Under the pieces are notes generated by a model. That model was not told where the DNA came from, searched no databases, and saw nothing but the letters and a program-made list of their open reading frames with translations. A program made the position numbers and the translations under genes. Positions 17,946 through 26,251 of a stretch of DNA of 64,000 bases are shown piece after piece; within the stretch, counting starts at the first letter, position 1; every line of letters begins with the position of its first letter. The DNA is from CAMLJR01 sp964631955 (GTDB taxonomy: Bacteria; Pseudomonadota; Gammaproteobacteria; Pseudomonadales; CAMLJR01), in contig CAZWBA010000003.1 in assembly GCA_964631955.1 (NCBI GenBank), positions 248,001-312,000 on the forward strand, in the 5' to 3' direction.

Positions 17946-20029
17946 GTCAGACATTCCTCGTTGAACTCGGCACCGAAGAACTGCCACCGAAAGCGCTCAA
18001 AAATTTATCGCTCAGCTTCGAACAATCGATCGCCGATGGTTTAAAAGCCGCGAATATTACTTTCAGCAAAACGCATGTCTTTGCCGCGCCGCGCCGCCTC
18101 GCAGTGCTCATCGAAGAACTGAACGAGCAACAGCCCGACCAGGCCATCGAAAAACTCGGCCCCAATGTCAGCAATGCCTTCGATGCCGAAGGCAAACCGA
18201 CCAAAGCGACCGAAGGTTTCGCACGCTCCTGCGGCATAGACGTCGGACAACTGCAACGCACGCAAACCGACAAGGGCGAGCGTCTGGTATTTCGCAGCAC
18301 GCAAGCAGGAAAGCTCACCATCGAATTATTGCCTGCAATCGTTTCCGCCGCGCTCGATCAATTGCCGATTCCGAAACGCATGCGCTGGGGCGCGCGCCGC
18401 GATGAATTCGTACGGCCCGCGCACTGGCTGGTGATGCTGTTCGGCAAGCAGATCGTCGACTGCGAAATTCTCGGCATCAAATCGGGACGCGAAACACGCG
18501 GTCACCGCTTCCACTGCAATCAGTCGCTCGCACTCAACCACGCCAGTGAATATCAGCTGACGCTCGAAAACAAAGCGTATGTAATCGCCGACTTCAGTGA
18601 ACGTCGCGGTCACGTGCGTAAGCAGGTGGAACTCGAAGGCAAAAAATTAAACGGCATCGCTGTTATCGACGAAGATTTGCTTGATGAAGTGACTGCTCTC
18701 GTCGAATGGCCTGTCGCGCTGAGTGGTTCTTTCGAAGAACGTTTCTTGAAAGTGCCGCAGGAAGCGCTGATCTCGTCGATGAAAGGCCATCAAAAGTATT
18801 TTCACGTGGTCGATACCAGCGGCAAACTGCTGCCGCACTTCATCACTGTCGCGAATATCGAAAGCAAGGACCCGCGCAAAATCATCGACGGCAACGAGCG
18901 CGTGATTCGCCCGCGCCTGAGCGACGCCGCATTCTTTTATGAAACCGATCTGAAAACGCCGCTCGAATCGCGCCGCGATCAATTGAAAACCGTGGTGTTT
19001 CAGGAAAAGCTCGGCACTGTTTTCGATAAAACCGAACGCATTGCAAAACTCGCCGAATCGATCGCCGAGCAAATCGGTGGCAATGTATCCTTCGCTCAAC
19101 GCGCAGGCCAGCTCAGCAAGGCCGATCTCGTCAGCAATATGGTCGGTGAATTCGACGAAATGCAGGGCGTTGCGGGTGCGTATTACGCGCGTCATGATGG
19201 CGAGCCAGACGAAGTTGCCGAGGCGATTCGCGAACATTATCTGCCGCGTTTTGCTGGCGATGAATTACCGCACACCAAAACCGGTATCGCGATTGCGCTC
19301 GCCGATCGACTCGACACACTCGTCGGCATCTTCCTGATCGGCCAGCCGCCAACCGGATCGAAAGACCCCTTCGGATTGCGTCGCGCTGCGCTCGGCATTC
19401 TGCGCCTCATCGTCGAACGCGGCCTCGATCTCGATTTGCGTTCCTGCATCAGCTTCGCGAGCCATTTATTTCCGAATGCGGTGATGGGCGCCGCGCCACA
19501 GAATATTCGTCAGGCGATTTTCGATTATGTGATCGAGCGTTTCCGCGCGTGGTACGAAGACGAAAATATTCCGGCCGAAGTATTTTTTGCCGTCAGCGCG
19601 AAACAACTGGGCGCGCCACTCGATATTCATCAGCGCGTGCAGGCTGTGCATCGTTTCAGCCAACTGCCCGAAGCGCAGGCGCTCGCTGCGGCGAACAAAC
19701 GCGTATCGAACATACTTGCCAAACAGGCTGATGCGAGTGCATTGCCAGCGTTGCGCACGGACCTGCTGCAAGAGGATGCCGAGAAAAAACTCGCCGATGA
19801 AGTGGCAACGCTCGCCGCCGTAGTGACGCCATTATTTGCGCAGCGCAAATACCGTGAAGGCCTGGAAAAACTCGCGAGCCTGCGTGCAACTGTCGACGCA
19901 TTTTTCGATAACGTGATGGTGATGTGCGACGATGAAACAGTGCGCAACAATCGTCTGGCGCTGTTGTCTCAACTGCGCAATTTATTTTTGGAAGTGGCTG
20001 ACATTTCGTTGTTGGCACCTGCTAAATAG
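17942..20029 (+). CDS. glyS: Glycyl-tRNA synthetase, beta subunit
   Basis: Beta subunit, which binds tRNA-Gly through HD-like and anticodon-binding domains. The product is 695 residues, the usual length. It starts at a GTG that overlaps the glyQ stop (GTGA), so the two subunits are translationally coupled. Recognisable stretches are FLVELGTEELPPKAL at the N-terminus, RRLAVLIEEL, MRWGARRDEFVRPAHWLVML, GHRFHCNQS, VEWPVALSGSFEERFL and SMKGHQKYF. No truncation is seen. The TAG stop is followed one base later by the palindromic repeat at 20031. Confidence 0.98.
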   Translation: MSQTFLVELGTEELPPKALKNLSLSFEQSIADGLKAANITFSKTHVFAAPRRLAVLIEELNEQQPDQAIEKLGPNVSNAFDAEGKPTKATEGFARSCGIDVGQLQRTQTDKGERLVFRSTQAGKLTIELLPAIVSAALDQLPIPKRMRWGARRDEFVRPAHWLVMLFGKQIVDCEILGIKSGRETRGHRFHCNQSLALNHASEYQLTLENKAYVIADFSERRGHVRKQVELEGKKLNGIAVIDEDLLDEVTALVEWPVALSGSFEERFLKVPQEALISSMKGHQKYFHVVDTSGKLLPHFITVANIESKDPRKIIDGNERVIRPRLSDAAFFYETDLKTPLESRRDQLKTVVFQEKLGTVFDKTERIAKLAESIAEQIGGNVSFAQRAGQLSKADLVSNMVGEFDEMQGVAGAYYARHDGEPDEVAEAIREHYLPRFAGDELPHTKTGIAIALADRLDTLVGIFLIGQPPTGSKDPFGLRRAALGILRLIVERGLDLDLRSCISFASHLFPNAVMGAAPQNIRQAIFDYVIERFRAWYEDENIPAEVFFAVSAKQLGAPLDIHQRVQAVHRFSQLPEAQALAAANKRVSNILAKQADASALPALRTDLLQEDAEKKLADEVATLAAVVTPLFAQRKYREGLEKLASLRATVDAFFDNVMVMCDDETVRNNRLALLSQLRNLFLEVADISLLAPAK

Positions 20030-20030
20030 G

Positions 20031-20138
20031 CCTCCCCTGTAAAACAGGGGAGGTGGCTCGCGCAGCGAGACGGAGGGGTCATTAAAACCCGACCCCCTCG
20101 CCCCTTTGGGGCACTCCCCCTATAAGATAGGGGGAGTC
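20031..20138. repeat. Palindromic intergenic repeat, copy 1
   Basis: Four short hairpins in a row: CCTCCCCTGT paired with ACAGGGGAGG, CTCGC with GCGAG, GCCCC with GGGGC, and ACTCCCCCTA with a later TAGGGGGAGT. The sequence GGTGGCTCGCGCAGCGAGAC and the following GGAGGGGTC are shared with a second copy at 43757-43882. It begins one base after the glyS stop and ends 45 bases before gmhB. It has no coding content and no T-run to mark a rho-independent terminator. It is probably a REP/MITE-like dispersed element that may act on transcript ends. Confidence 0.8.
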
Positions 20139-20183
20139 GTTCGTGCCATTTCAAACTTCATTTAATTTAAACGCGAAAACAAA

Positions 20184-20747
20184 ATGCTGGTAATCCTCGA
20201 TCGCGACGGCGTCATCAACGAAGACTCGGACGACTACATCAAATCGCTCGACGAATGGCATCCCATTCCCGGCAGCATCGATGCAATCGCACGCCTGAGT
20301 CGTCATGGTTTTACGGTTGCGGTCGCCACCAATCAATCGGGACTGGGTCGCGGCCTGTTTACGCTCGACGATCTCGAAGCCATGCATCATCGGCTTTGCG
20401 AAATGGTGGAAAGTGGGGGCGGACATGTATCCGGAATTTTTTATTGCCCGCATACGCCCAACGATCAATGCGATTGCCGCAAACCGAAACACGGGCTGAT
20501 CGATGCGATCGAGCGCGAATTCAACACATCGGCGCGCGGTGCCTGGCTCATCGGTGATTCGCAACGCGATCTCGAAGCGGGCATGAGCAAAGGCTGCGTG
20601 CCCGTTCTTGTGCGCACCGGTAAAGGCGCGCGCACCGAAAAAAAATTCGCTGATGATATCGATCTGCGCTGGCGCGACGTGAAAATATTCGACGATCTCG
20701 CCGCCGCCGCCTCGGCACTCATCGAAACAGCCACCATGCAACGGTGA
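20184..20747 (+). CDS. gmhB: D-glycero-beta-D-manno-heptose 1,7-bisphosphate 7-phosphatase
   Basis: HAD-superfamily phosphatase of the ADP-heptose pathway that supplies the LPS inner core. The product is 187 residues. HAD motif I is LVILDRDGVIN with nucleophile Asp6 and acid/base Asp8; motif II is VAVATNQSG. The GmhB-specific zinc loop has CPHTPNDQCDCRKPKHG. Motif IV is WLIGDSQRDLEAG. plsC follows after 26 bp, so both envelope genes are probably cotranscribed. The upstream palindromic repeat separates it from glyS. Confidence 0.95.
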   Translation: MLVILDRDGVINEDSDDYIKSLDEWHPIPGSIDAIARLSRHGFTVAVATNQSGLGRGLFTLDDLEAMHHRLCEMVESGGGHVSGIFYCPHTPNDQCDCRKPKHGLIDAIEREFNTSARGAWLIGDSQRDLEAGMSKGCVPVLVRTGKGARTEKKFADDIDLRWRDVKIFDDLAAAASALIETATMQR

Positions 20748-20773
20748 CACACTGACAAGCCCGGAAACAACGA

Positions 20774-21550
20774 ATGCGCCCGATATCACCCCTGCAGAAA
20801 CTATGGCTCGGCATCCGCACCACAATTTTTTATTTCGGCTACTCGCTGATCACGGTGTGGTTCAGTTTTACCGGGGTTTTATTCTGCCGTTTTCTTCCCT
20901 ATCGCATGCGCGACACCTATTTAACGGGCTGGAATTTTCTCGTGATGCGCTGGCTGAGCCTCATCTGCGGCATTACTTACAAAGTGCGCGGTAAAGAATT
21001 AATCCCACCGGGGCCCGTCGTGCTGATGTCCAAGCATCAAAGCCAGTGGGAAACCTTTTATCTGCAGGTATTGCATCCGCCAATTGCCACCGTTCTGAAA
21101 AAAGAATTATTGCGTGTACCTTTTTTCGGCTGGGGTTTGGGATTACTCGAACCCATCGCCATCGACCGCAGCAATCCCAAGCAGGCGATCAAGGATATTC
21201 TGGATCAAGGCGTGCACCGGCTAAGACTGGGCCGCTCGGTCATGATCTTTCCCGAAGGCACGCGGATACCGCCCGGTGAAGTCGGCACCTACACGCGCAG
21301 CGGCGCCATGCTCGCGAGCAGAGCCGGCGTGCCGATTGTGCCCATCGCGCACAATGCCGGATTATTCTGGCCGTCGAAAAAATTCCTGAAATATCCCGGC
21401 GTGATTGAAATCGTCATCGGCGCACCGATCGATGCTTCGAGTGGCGATAGTCGCGCGCTCACCGAACAGGTCAAAAACTGGATCGAAAACGAAATCGCGC
21501 ATATGGAAGCGCAACCGCCGCAAGCGGCACGCTCCGCTCAAACCGTCTGA
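20774..21550 (+). CDS. plsC: 1-acyl-sn-glycerol-3-phosphate acyltransferase
   Basis: Acylates lysophosphatidic acid to phosphatidic acid at the inner membrane. The product is 258 residues with an N-terminal membrane segment (TTIFYFGYSLITVWFSFTGV). The catalytic HX4E motif is KHQSQWE (His88, Glu93). The second block is LLEPIAIDRSN and the third FPEGTRIPPGE. The stop overlaps the next ATG as TGATG, indicating coupling with the MFS transporter. In Pseudomonas a plsC-like gene beside gmhB (there called lptA) is part of the same near-origin cluster. Confidence 0.95.
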   Translation: MRPISPLQKLWLGIRTTIFYFGYSLITVWFSFTGVLFCRFLPYRMRDTYLTGWNFLVMRWLSLICGITYKVRGKELIPPGPVVLMSKHQSQWETFYLQVLHPPIATVLKKELLRVPFFGWGLGLLEPIAIDRSNPKQAIKDILDQGVHRLRLGRSVMIFPEGTRIPPGEVGTYTRSGAMLASRAGVPIVPIAHNAGLFWPSKKFLKYPGVIEIVIGAPIDASSGDSRALTEQVKNWIENEIAHMEAQPPQAARSAQTV

Positions 21551-22755
21551 TGCGCAAACCCGCCTTTATTTTTGTTTTTCTCACCGTCGTGCTCGACATG
21601 CTCGCGCTCGGCATGATCATTCCGGTGCTGCCGAAACTCGTCATTGATTTCAGCGGTGGCGACACTGCGCGCGGCGCGGAAATTTTCGGCTGGTTCGCCA
21701 CCGTATGGGCGCTGATGCAGTTTTTCTGCTCGCCTATTCTGGGCGCACTCTCCGATCGCTTCGGGCGACGGCCGGTGATTTTGATTTCGAATTTCGGCCT
21801 CGGCTTCGATTACATTCTCATGGCGCTCGCACCCAATCTGGGATGGCTGTTTGCAGGTCGCGTGATTTCGGGAATCTGCGCAGCCAGCATCAGCACGGCG
21901 TATGCATACATCGCCGATGTATTGCCCGCCGATAAACGCGCCGGCGCATTCGGCATGATGGGCGCCGCGTTCGGGCTCGGCTTCACTTTCGGTCCCGCGC
22001 TCGGCGGTATTCTCGGCGAGATCGATCCGCATCTGCCGTTCTGGGCGGCGGCAGCACTCAGCCTGCTGAACGGCTTGTACGGATTGTTCGTGATCCCCGA
22101 ATCGCTACCGCGCGACAAACGCACACCCTTCCGCTGGAGCCGCGCCAATCCGGTCGCCGCACTGAGATTGCTGCGTTCGCAACGCCATTTGATCGGCCTC
22201 GCGAGCATCGGCTTTTTATCGAATCTCTCGCATGTCGTGCTCAATAGCACCTTCGTTTTATACGCGGGGTATCGCTATCAGTGGAGCGAGCGCGATGTCG
22301 GTTTCGCGATGGCGCTGGTCGGCATTTGCAGCATGATCGTGCAGGGCGGCCTGGTGCGTCCGTTCGTGCGCCATTTCGGCGAACGCAAGGCACTGCTGTG
22401 CGGTCTGACCTCGGGCGCGCTGGGTTTTGCGATTTTCGGACTCGCGCCAAACGGTACTATTTTCCTGCTCGGTATTTTATTCACAACGCTCTGGGGCATG
22501 GCCGGCCCTGCCGGCATGGGTTTGATGACGCGCTATGTCGGCGCGAGCGAACAGGGTCGATTGCAGGGAGCGAACAGTTGTCTGAACGGTATCGCGATGC
22601 TGATCGGTCCGGCGATTTTCACCTACACCTTCGCGCTATTCATCGGCCCTTCGCAGCCGCTGCATCTGCCGGGCGCACCGTTTTTACTGGCGACGATGCT
22701 GCTGGGCATCGCACTGCTGTTCGCGGCGCGGGTGACACAGCCCGCGCGCGAATGA
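21550..22755 (+). CDS. MFS transporter, TetA/TCR-like
   Basis: A 401-residue, 12-helix inner-membrane permease of the major facilitator superfamily. Motif A is GALSDRFGRRP in the first cytoplasmic loop, followed by RVISGICAASISTAYAYIAD. The opening VVLDMLALGMIIPVLPKL and the overall length resemble the class B/TCR tetracycline efflux group (DHA1). Many chromosomal members of this group transport other compounds, so tetracycline resistance is not implied. It overlaps plsC by one base. No local regulator is seen. Confidence 0.88.
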   Translation: MRKPAFIFVFLTVVLDMLALGMIIPVLPKLVIDFSGGDTARGAEIFGWFATVWALMQFFCSPILGALSDRFGRRPVILISNFGLGFDYILMALAPNLGWLFAGRVISGICAASISTAYAYIADVLPADKRAGAFGMMGAAFGLGFTFGPALGGILGEIDPHLPFWAAAALSLLNGLYGLFVIPESLPRDKRTPFRWSRANPVAALRLLRSQRHLIGLASIGFLSNLSHVVLNSTFVLYAGYRYQWSERDVGFAMALVGICSMIVQGGLVRPFVRHFGERKALLCGLTSGALGFAIFGLAPNGTIFLLGILFTTLWGMAGPAGMGLMTRYVGASEQGRLQGANSCLNGIAMLIGPAIFTYTFALFIGPSQPLHLPGAPFLLATMLLGIALLFAARVTQPARE

Positions 22756-22771
22756 TTTAACCGGAAGTTTC

Positions 22772-24877
22772 TTAAAACTGCGCTTTCACTTTTACACCCA
22801 GATAAACAGAGCGATCCGGCGCCGGTTCGAAATAGCGCGCATTGCTTTCATTTACGATCACCGAGCCGGCGTATTCGCGATCGGTAAGATTATCGATGCG
22901 CACAAATTCGTCGAACTGCCAGTTTTTCAATTTCTGCGTAAAGCCTGCGCTCCAGTCGAGCACCGTGTAAGCGTCCGTCGAATCGTTGTTGATATCGTTC
23001 ACATACAGTTTCGATTCGCGGCGTATGGCGAACGCAGTATTGAAACCGCTGCGCGCTTCGCGCCAGGATAATTCGCCAAAAACTGCACTCATCGGTACGC
23101 CGGGAATGCGATTGCCTTTTTCGATCCGTTGCAAGGAGGCGATAAAATCCTCGCGATATTCCGCGCGCAAAAAGGTATACGCAAGTTTTAAACCCACACC
23201 GTTATCCCATTCGCCCGCGTATTGCCACTCGACACCATCGCGCTGCGTTTTTCCCGCGTTCTGATATACCGATCGACCGCCACTATTAGCCAGGACCGCC
23301 AGCTCATCCTGCGTGATGACATGAAACAAGGCGAAATCGATACGGCTATTTTCGTCGAGCAAAATCTTGGTGCCGATTTCATAGTTTTCGCTGCGGCTCG
23401 GTTTCAAATCCAGATTCAAACCGGTGTCGTTGCCGAGCACACTTTTATAGGAAAGCTCGTTGAATGTCGGCGTTTCGAAGCCTTTGCCATACGACGCGTA
23501 CAGGCGCACCGAATCGTTCAGGCCCCAGCTCAGACCGAGCGTGGGCGTGGTCGCGTGAAAGGTTTTACGGCCGCTGTCGTCGCCATTGCCCGGCACAATG
23601 AAATGATCGTCGGAATCGACACGCACTTCGCTGTTGCGCACGCCCAGCGCGAGCAGGGCGTCGGGATGAAACTGCCACTGCGCCTGCAGATATTGATCGA
23701 CGTTGTAAACGCGATTCGATTCGTCGCGGCGCAAATCGCCTTTAACGCCCAGCGTGCCGCCGATGGAGTTTCTGAAGCCGCGGCGATTCTCGTCGAGATC
23801 GTCGAAACTCAAGCCGCCCGTAATTTCCACCGCGCCGTTCAGCAGCGAAGCGCGATGCGTCCAGTGAGTATCGAGCCCCCAGTAATCACGATCGAGATCG
23901 ATTACCCCGCCTGAATGCGTTGCAGCGAGCTGTGCGCCCGGGGGAATCGATTGATATTGCACCGTGCTGCGCTGACCGCGATAAAGGGTGATATCGAATG
24001 CGTTGTCGGCATCGATGTCGCGGCGATAATTCGCGCCGAGCTGTTGTTGACGCACGGATTTGCGCGTGTTGAATAATTTCGCGTTGGCGCCGGCCTGCTC
24101 CGGACCGGTCTCGAATTGCGCACGCGTCAGCCCGAGCGGATCCTGCGCTTCGGGCATATCGAAGGCATTGACGATGAATTTGAGTCGGGATTTTTCATCC
24201 GGCGAAAAATTCAGATTCAAATTGCCGTTGATGCGGCGCACGGCGCTGTGATCGCGATGACCATCGGTGCTGAAATTATTGATCGCCGCGTTGTAATCGA
24301 AACCATTCGATGCGCCGGCAACGCGGATCGATTCGCGATAGGTATCGTCACTGCCCGCCAGCAGATCGAGCTGCGCCTGCGTGCCCTGCTGGCCCGGCGC
24401 GCTGAATACCGCAATGGTGCCGCCCGAGGCATTGCCGTAGAGCGCCGAGAACGGTCCGCGCAATACTTCGATGCGCTGCACCGACGTCAGATCGATATGC
24501 GAAAGCTGACCCTGGCCATCGGGCATCGTCGCCGGAATGCCGTCGACATAAATGCGCACACCGCGCACACCAAAGGTCGAACGCGCGCCGAAGCCGCGAA
24601 TCGAGACCTGCAGATCCTGCGCGTAGTTCTGCCGGTTGTGGGCCACCACGCCGGGAATCTGCGGCAGGACCTCCGAAAGGTTGACCTGCAATTGATTGCT
24701 GTTTATGGCATCGGCGGAAATCGTATCGATCGCCATCGGCAGGACGAAACTCGCCTGCTGACTGCGCGTGGCAGTGACCACGACCTCGCTGCGCAGCTCG
24801 GCAGCGGTTGCGGAGATAGCGCCTGAAACGCCGGTCAGGAAGAGCAGCACAGGGGTCAATCGATTCGATACAGCCAT
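22772..24877 (-). CDS. TonB-dependent outer-membrane receptor
   Basis: A 701-residue receptor with a signal peptide ending near residue 27 (SATAAEL), a TonB-box-like SEVVVTAT, and a plug domain (about 40-150) with VSIRGFGARSTFGVRG, RIYVDGIPATMPDGQG and RIEVLRGPFSALYGNASGG. A 22-strand barrel follows, ending in VYLGVKVKAQF with the terminal Phe expected for BAM recognition. The plug resembles ferric-siderophore receptors, but the substrate is not determinable. The divergent intergenic region has a Fur-box-like site, and bfd and bfr lie on the other side, which supports an iron role. Confidence 0.92.
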   Translation of the reverse strand: MAVSNRLTPVLLFLTGVSGAISATAAELRSEVVVTATRSQQASFVLPMAIDTISADAINSNQLQVNLSEVLPQIPGVVAHNRQNYAQDLQVSIRGFGARSTFGVRGVRIYVDGIPATMPDGQGQLSHIDLTSVQRIEVLRGPFSALYGNASGGTIAVFSAPGQQGTQAQLDLLAGSDDTYRESIRVAGASNGFDYNAAINNFSTDGHRDHSAVRRINGNLNLNFSPDEKSRLKFIVNAFDMPEAQDPLGLTRAQFETGPEQAGANAKLFNTRKSVRQQQLGANYRRDIDADNAFDITLYRGQRSTVQYQSIPPGAQLAATHSGGVIDLDRDYWGLDTHWTHRASLLNGAVEITGGLSFDDLDENRRGFRNSIGGTLGVKGDLRRDESNRVYNVDQYLQAQWQFHPDALLALGVRNSEVRVDSDDHFIVPGNGDDSGRKTFHATTPTLGLSWGLNDSVRLYASYGKGFETPTFNELSYKSVLGNDTGLNLDLKPSRSENYEIGTKILLDENSRIDFALFHVITQDELAVLANSGGRSVYQNAGKTQRDGVEWQYAGEWDNGVGLKLAYTFLRAEYREDFIASLQRIEKGNRIPGVPMSAVFGELSWREARSGFNTAFAIRRESKLYVNDINNDSTDAYTVLDWSAGFTQKLKNWQFDEFVRIDNLTDREYAGSVIVNESNARYFEPAPDRSVYLGVKVKAQF

Positions 24878-24993
24878 TTGGTGTCAGTTCCTTGCAACGA
24901 AATTTGCGCACTATAACGCAAATGAATCAATAACTTGCCATTTTGATAGCGGCGATCTTCAAATACGTACCATACTGATCATCAATCTCAATT

Positions 24994-25012
24994 GACAACA
25001 ATTATCATTTAC
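24994..25012. promoter_or_regulatory. Candidate Fur box
   Basis: The 19 bases at this position match the classical Fur box at 13 of 19 positions by eye, including the ATCATT core. It lies between the divergent TonB receptor and bfd, 43 bases before the bfd ATG and 117 bases upstream of the receptor ATG. Both are standard Fur-regulated gene types. Confidence 0.5.
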
Positions 25013-25054
25013 ACTAGATTTCGCATACGTACTGAATTCCCAAGAATGACCGCC

Positions 25055-25264
25055 ATGTATATCTGTCTGTGCAAAGGTATCACCGACTCGCAAATCCGCA
25101 CGGCCGTTGCGGAAGGCATGACCAATTATCGCGAAGTACGCACCGCGCTCGGGCTCAGCACGCAATGCGGCAAGTGCGGCATTCACGCCAGGGAGGTTTT
25201 CAACGACGCATTGACCTCCGTCGACCAGTCACTTTTTTACGATGCTGCGCGCGCTGTCGCGTAA
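25055..25264 (+). CDS. bfd: Bacterioferritin-associated ferredoxin
   Basis: A 69-residue [2Fe-2S] protein that reduces the heme of bacterioferritin to release stored iron. The cluster ligands are visible: CLC at residues 4-6 (MYICLCKG) and a later CGKC pair (LSTQCGKCG). I chose the ATG at 25055 because the family begins at MYICLC; an ATG at 25046 would add three residues. A Fur-box-like site lies upstream, as expected for iron-starvation induction. bfr follows 266 bp downstream, far enough to have its own promoter. Confidence 0.95.
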   Translation: MYICLCKGITDSQIRTAVAEGMTNYREVRTALGLSTQCGKCGIHAREVFNDALTSVDQSLFYDAARAVA

Positions 25265-25530
25265 GTGAATTTCGTCGCATTCAATTAATTTTCACCGCGC
25301 GCATTTTTATTTTCATGCGTGTCGATATCGCCCACTGACACCGTTTTTACGCCGCTCATTCACACCGCTGTCATCGCCTTTATTGGCAATACAAATAATT
25401 CGTATTCATACCTTCCTTCTCCAAGTTTGACACCGCTCGATATGACGCGGACAATTTCGCGCATTCACCGAATTTTTTTGCATTTTTTCCGTGCGAATTT
25501 TCATTTCGATTACAAACCTGGAGAGCAGGC

Positions 25531-26001
25531 ATGAAGGGCGACCCCAAAGTCATTGAAATTCTGAACAAGGTTCTCGGCAACGAGCTGATTGCAATCAATC
25601 AATATTTTCTGCATTCGCGCATGTTCGGTAACTGGGGATTGAAAGCCCTCGAAGATTACGAATATCACGAATCGATCGATGAGATGAAGCACGCCGACAA
25701 TCTCGTCAAACGTATTTTTTTCCTCGAAGGTTTACCCAACCTGCAGCAGCTCGGAAAATTGCTGATCGGCGAAACGGTGGTCGAAGCACTGCGTTGTGAT
25801 TTGAAACTCGAACAGCAGGCGCTGCCCGATCTCAAAACCGGCATCGCCTATTGCGAACAGGTGGGCGACTATATCAGCCGCGAATTGCTCGAAAGCATTC
25901 TCGAAAGCGAAGAAGAGCACATCGATTATCTGGAAACGCAGCTCAACCTCATCGATCAGATCGGTTTGCAAAATTATTTGCAGAGCAAAATGGCATCCTG
26001 A
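25531..26001 (+). CDS. bfr: Bacterioferritin
   Basis: Heme-containing 24-mer that oxidises and stores iron. The product is 156 residues. All ferroxidase ligands are at their canonical positions: Glu18, Glu51, His54, Glu94, Glu127 and His130. The heme axial ligand is Met52 (ESIDEMKHAD). GGAGAG lies about 10 bases before the ATG. It is downstream of bfd in the same direction. The 266-bp gap between them is AT-rich and contains only a weak Fur-box-like stretch near 25390-25410, which I do not call. Confidence 0.97.
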   Translation: MKGDPKVIEILNKVLGNELIAINQYFLHSRMFGNWGLKALEDYEYHESIDEMKHADNLVKRIFFLEGLPNLQQLGKLLIGETVVEALRCDLKLEQQALPDLKTGIAYCEQVGDYISRELLESILESEEEHIDYLETQLNLIDQIGLQNYLQSKMAS

Positions 26002-26048
26002 AACGCAAATGCGGTACTGTAAGTCACTCTCGTTGATTGTGACTGACC

Positions 26049-26219
26049 ATGTGGCGCAATACCCATTATCTTCCGCTGATTCTTGCTGCATTGTTTCCGC
26101 TCGGCGCCGACGCCGCGCTGGGCGGAAATCCACAACCCGCAGCGTCCGGCAGTCATATCCCTGAAAATTTCGCATTTCACCCGGACAGCGCTCGCTCAAT
26201 TGAAATTCAAACCCGATAA
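26049..26219 (+). CDS. Possible very small exported protein (56 aa)
   Basis: An open frame of 56 codons between bfr and the ABC exporter. Its first 22 residues, MWRNTHYLPLILAALFPLGA, form a short charged start, a hydrophobic core and a small-residue end like a Sec signal peptide. Mature residues would begin near DAALGGNPQPAASG; the rest is polar with no cysteines and no known motif. The ribosome binding site is weak. It lies on the same strand as its neighbours and fills most of the gap. It may be a real small periplasmic protein or a chance frame. Confidence 0.35.
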   Translation: MWRNTHYLPLILAALFPLGADAALGGNPQPAASGSHIPENFAFHPDSARSIEIQTR

Positions 26220-26251
26220 TAAACACCGATAAATAAACTCGGGAATTCGTA

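Noticed and set aside
21550..22755. Naming the MFS gene tetA (tetracycline resistance)
   Set aside because: Similarity is to the wider TCR/DHA1 group; there is no divergent tetR next to it, and it is coupled to plsC, so a specific resistance call is not justified.
25380..25415. A second Fur box in front of bfr
   Set aside because: The best alignment matches fewer than half of the consensus positions; too weak to call.
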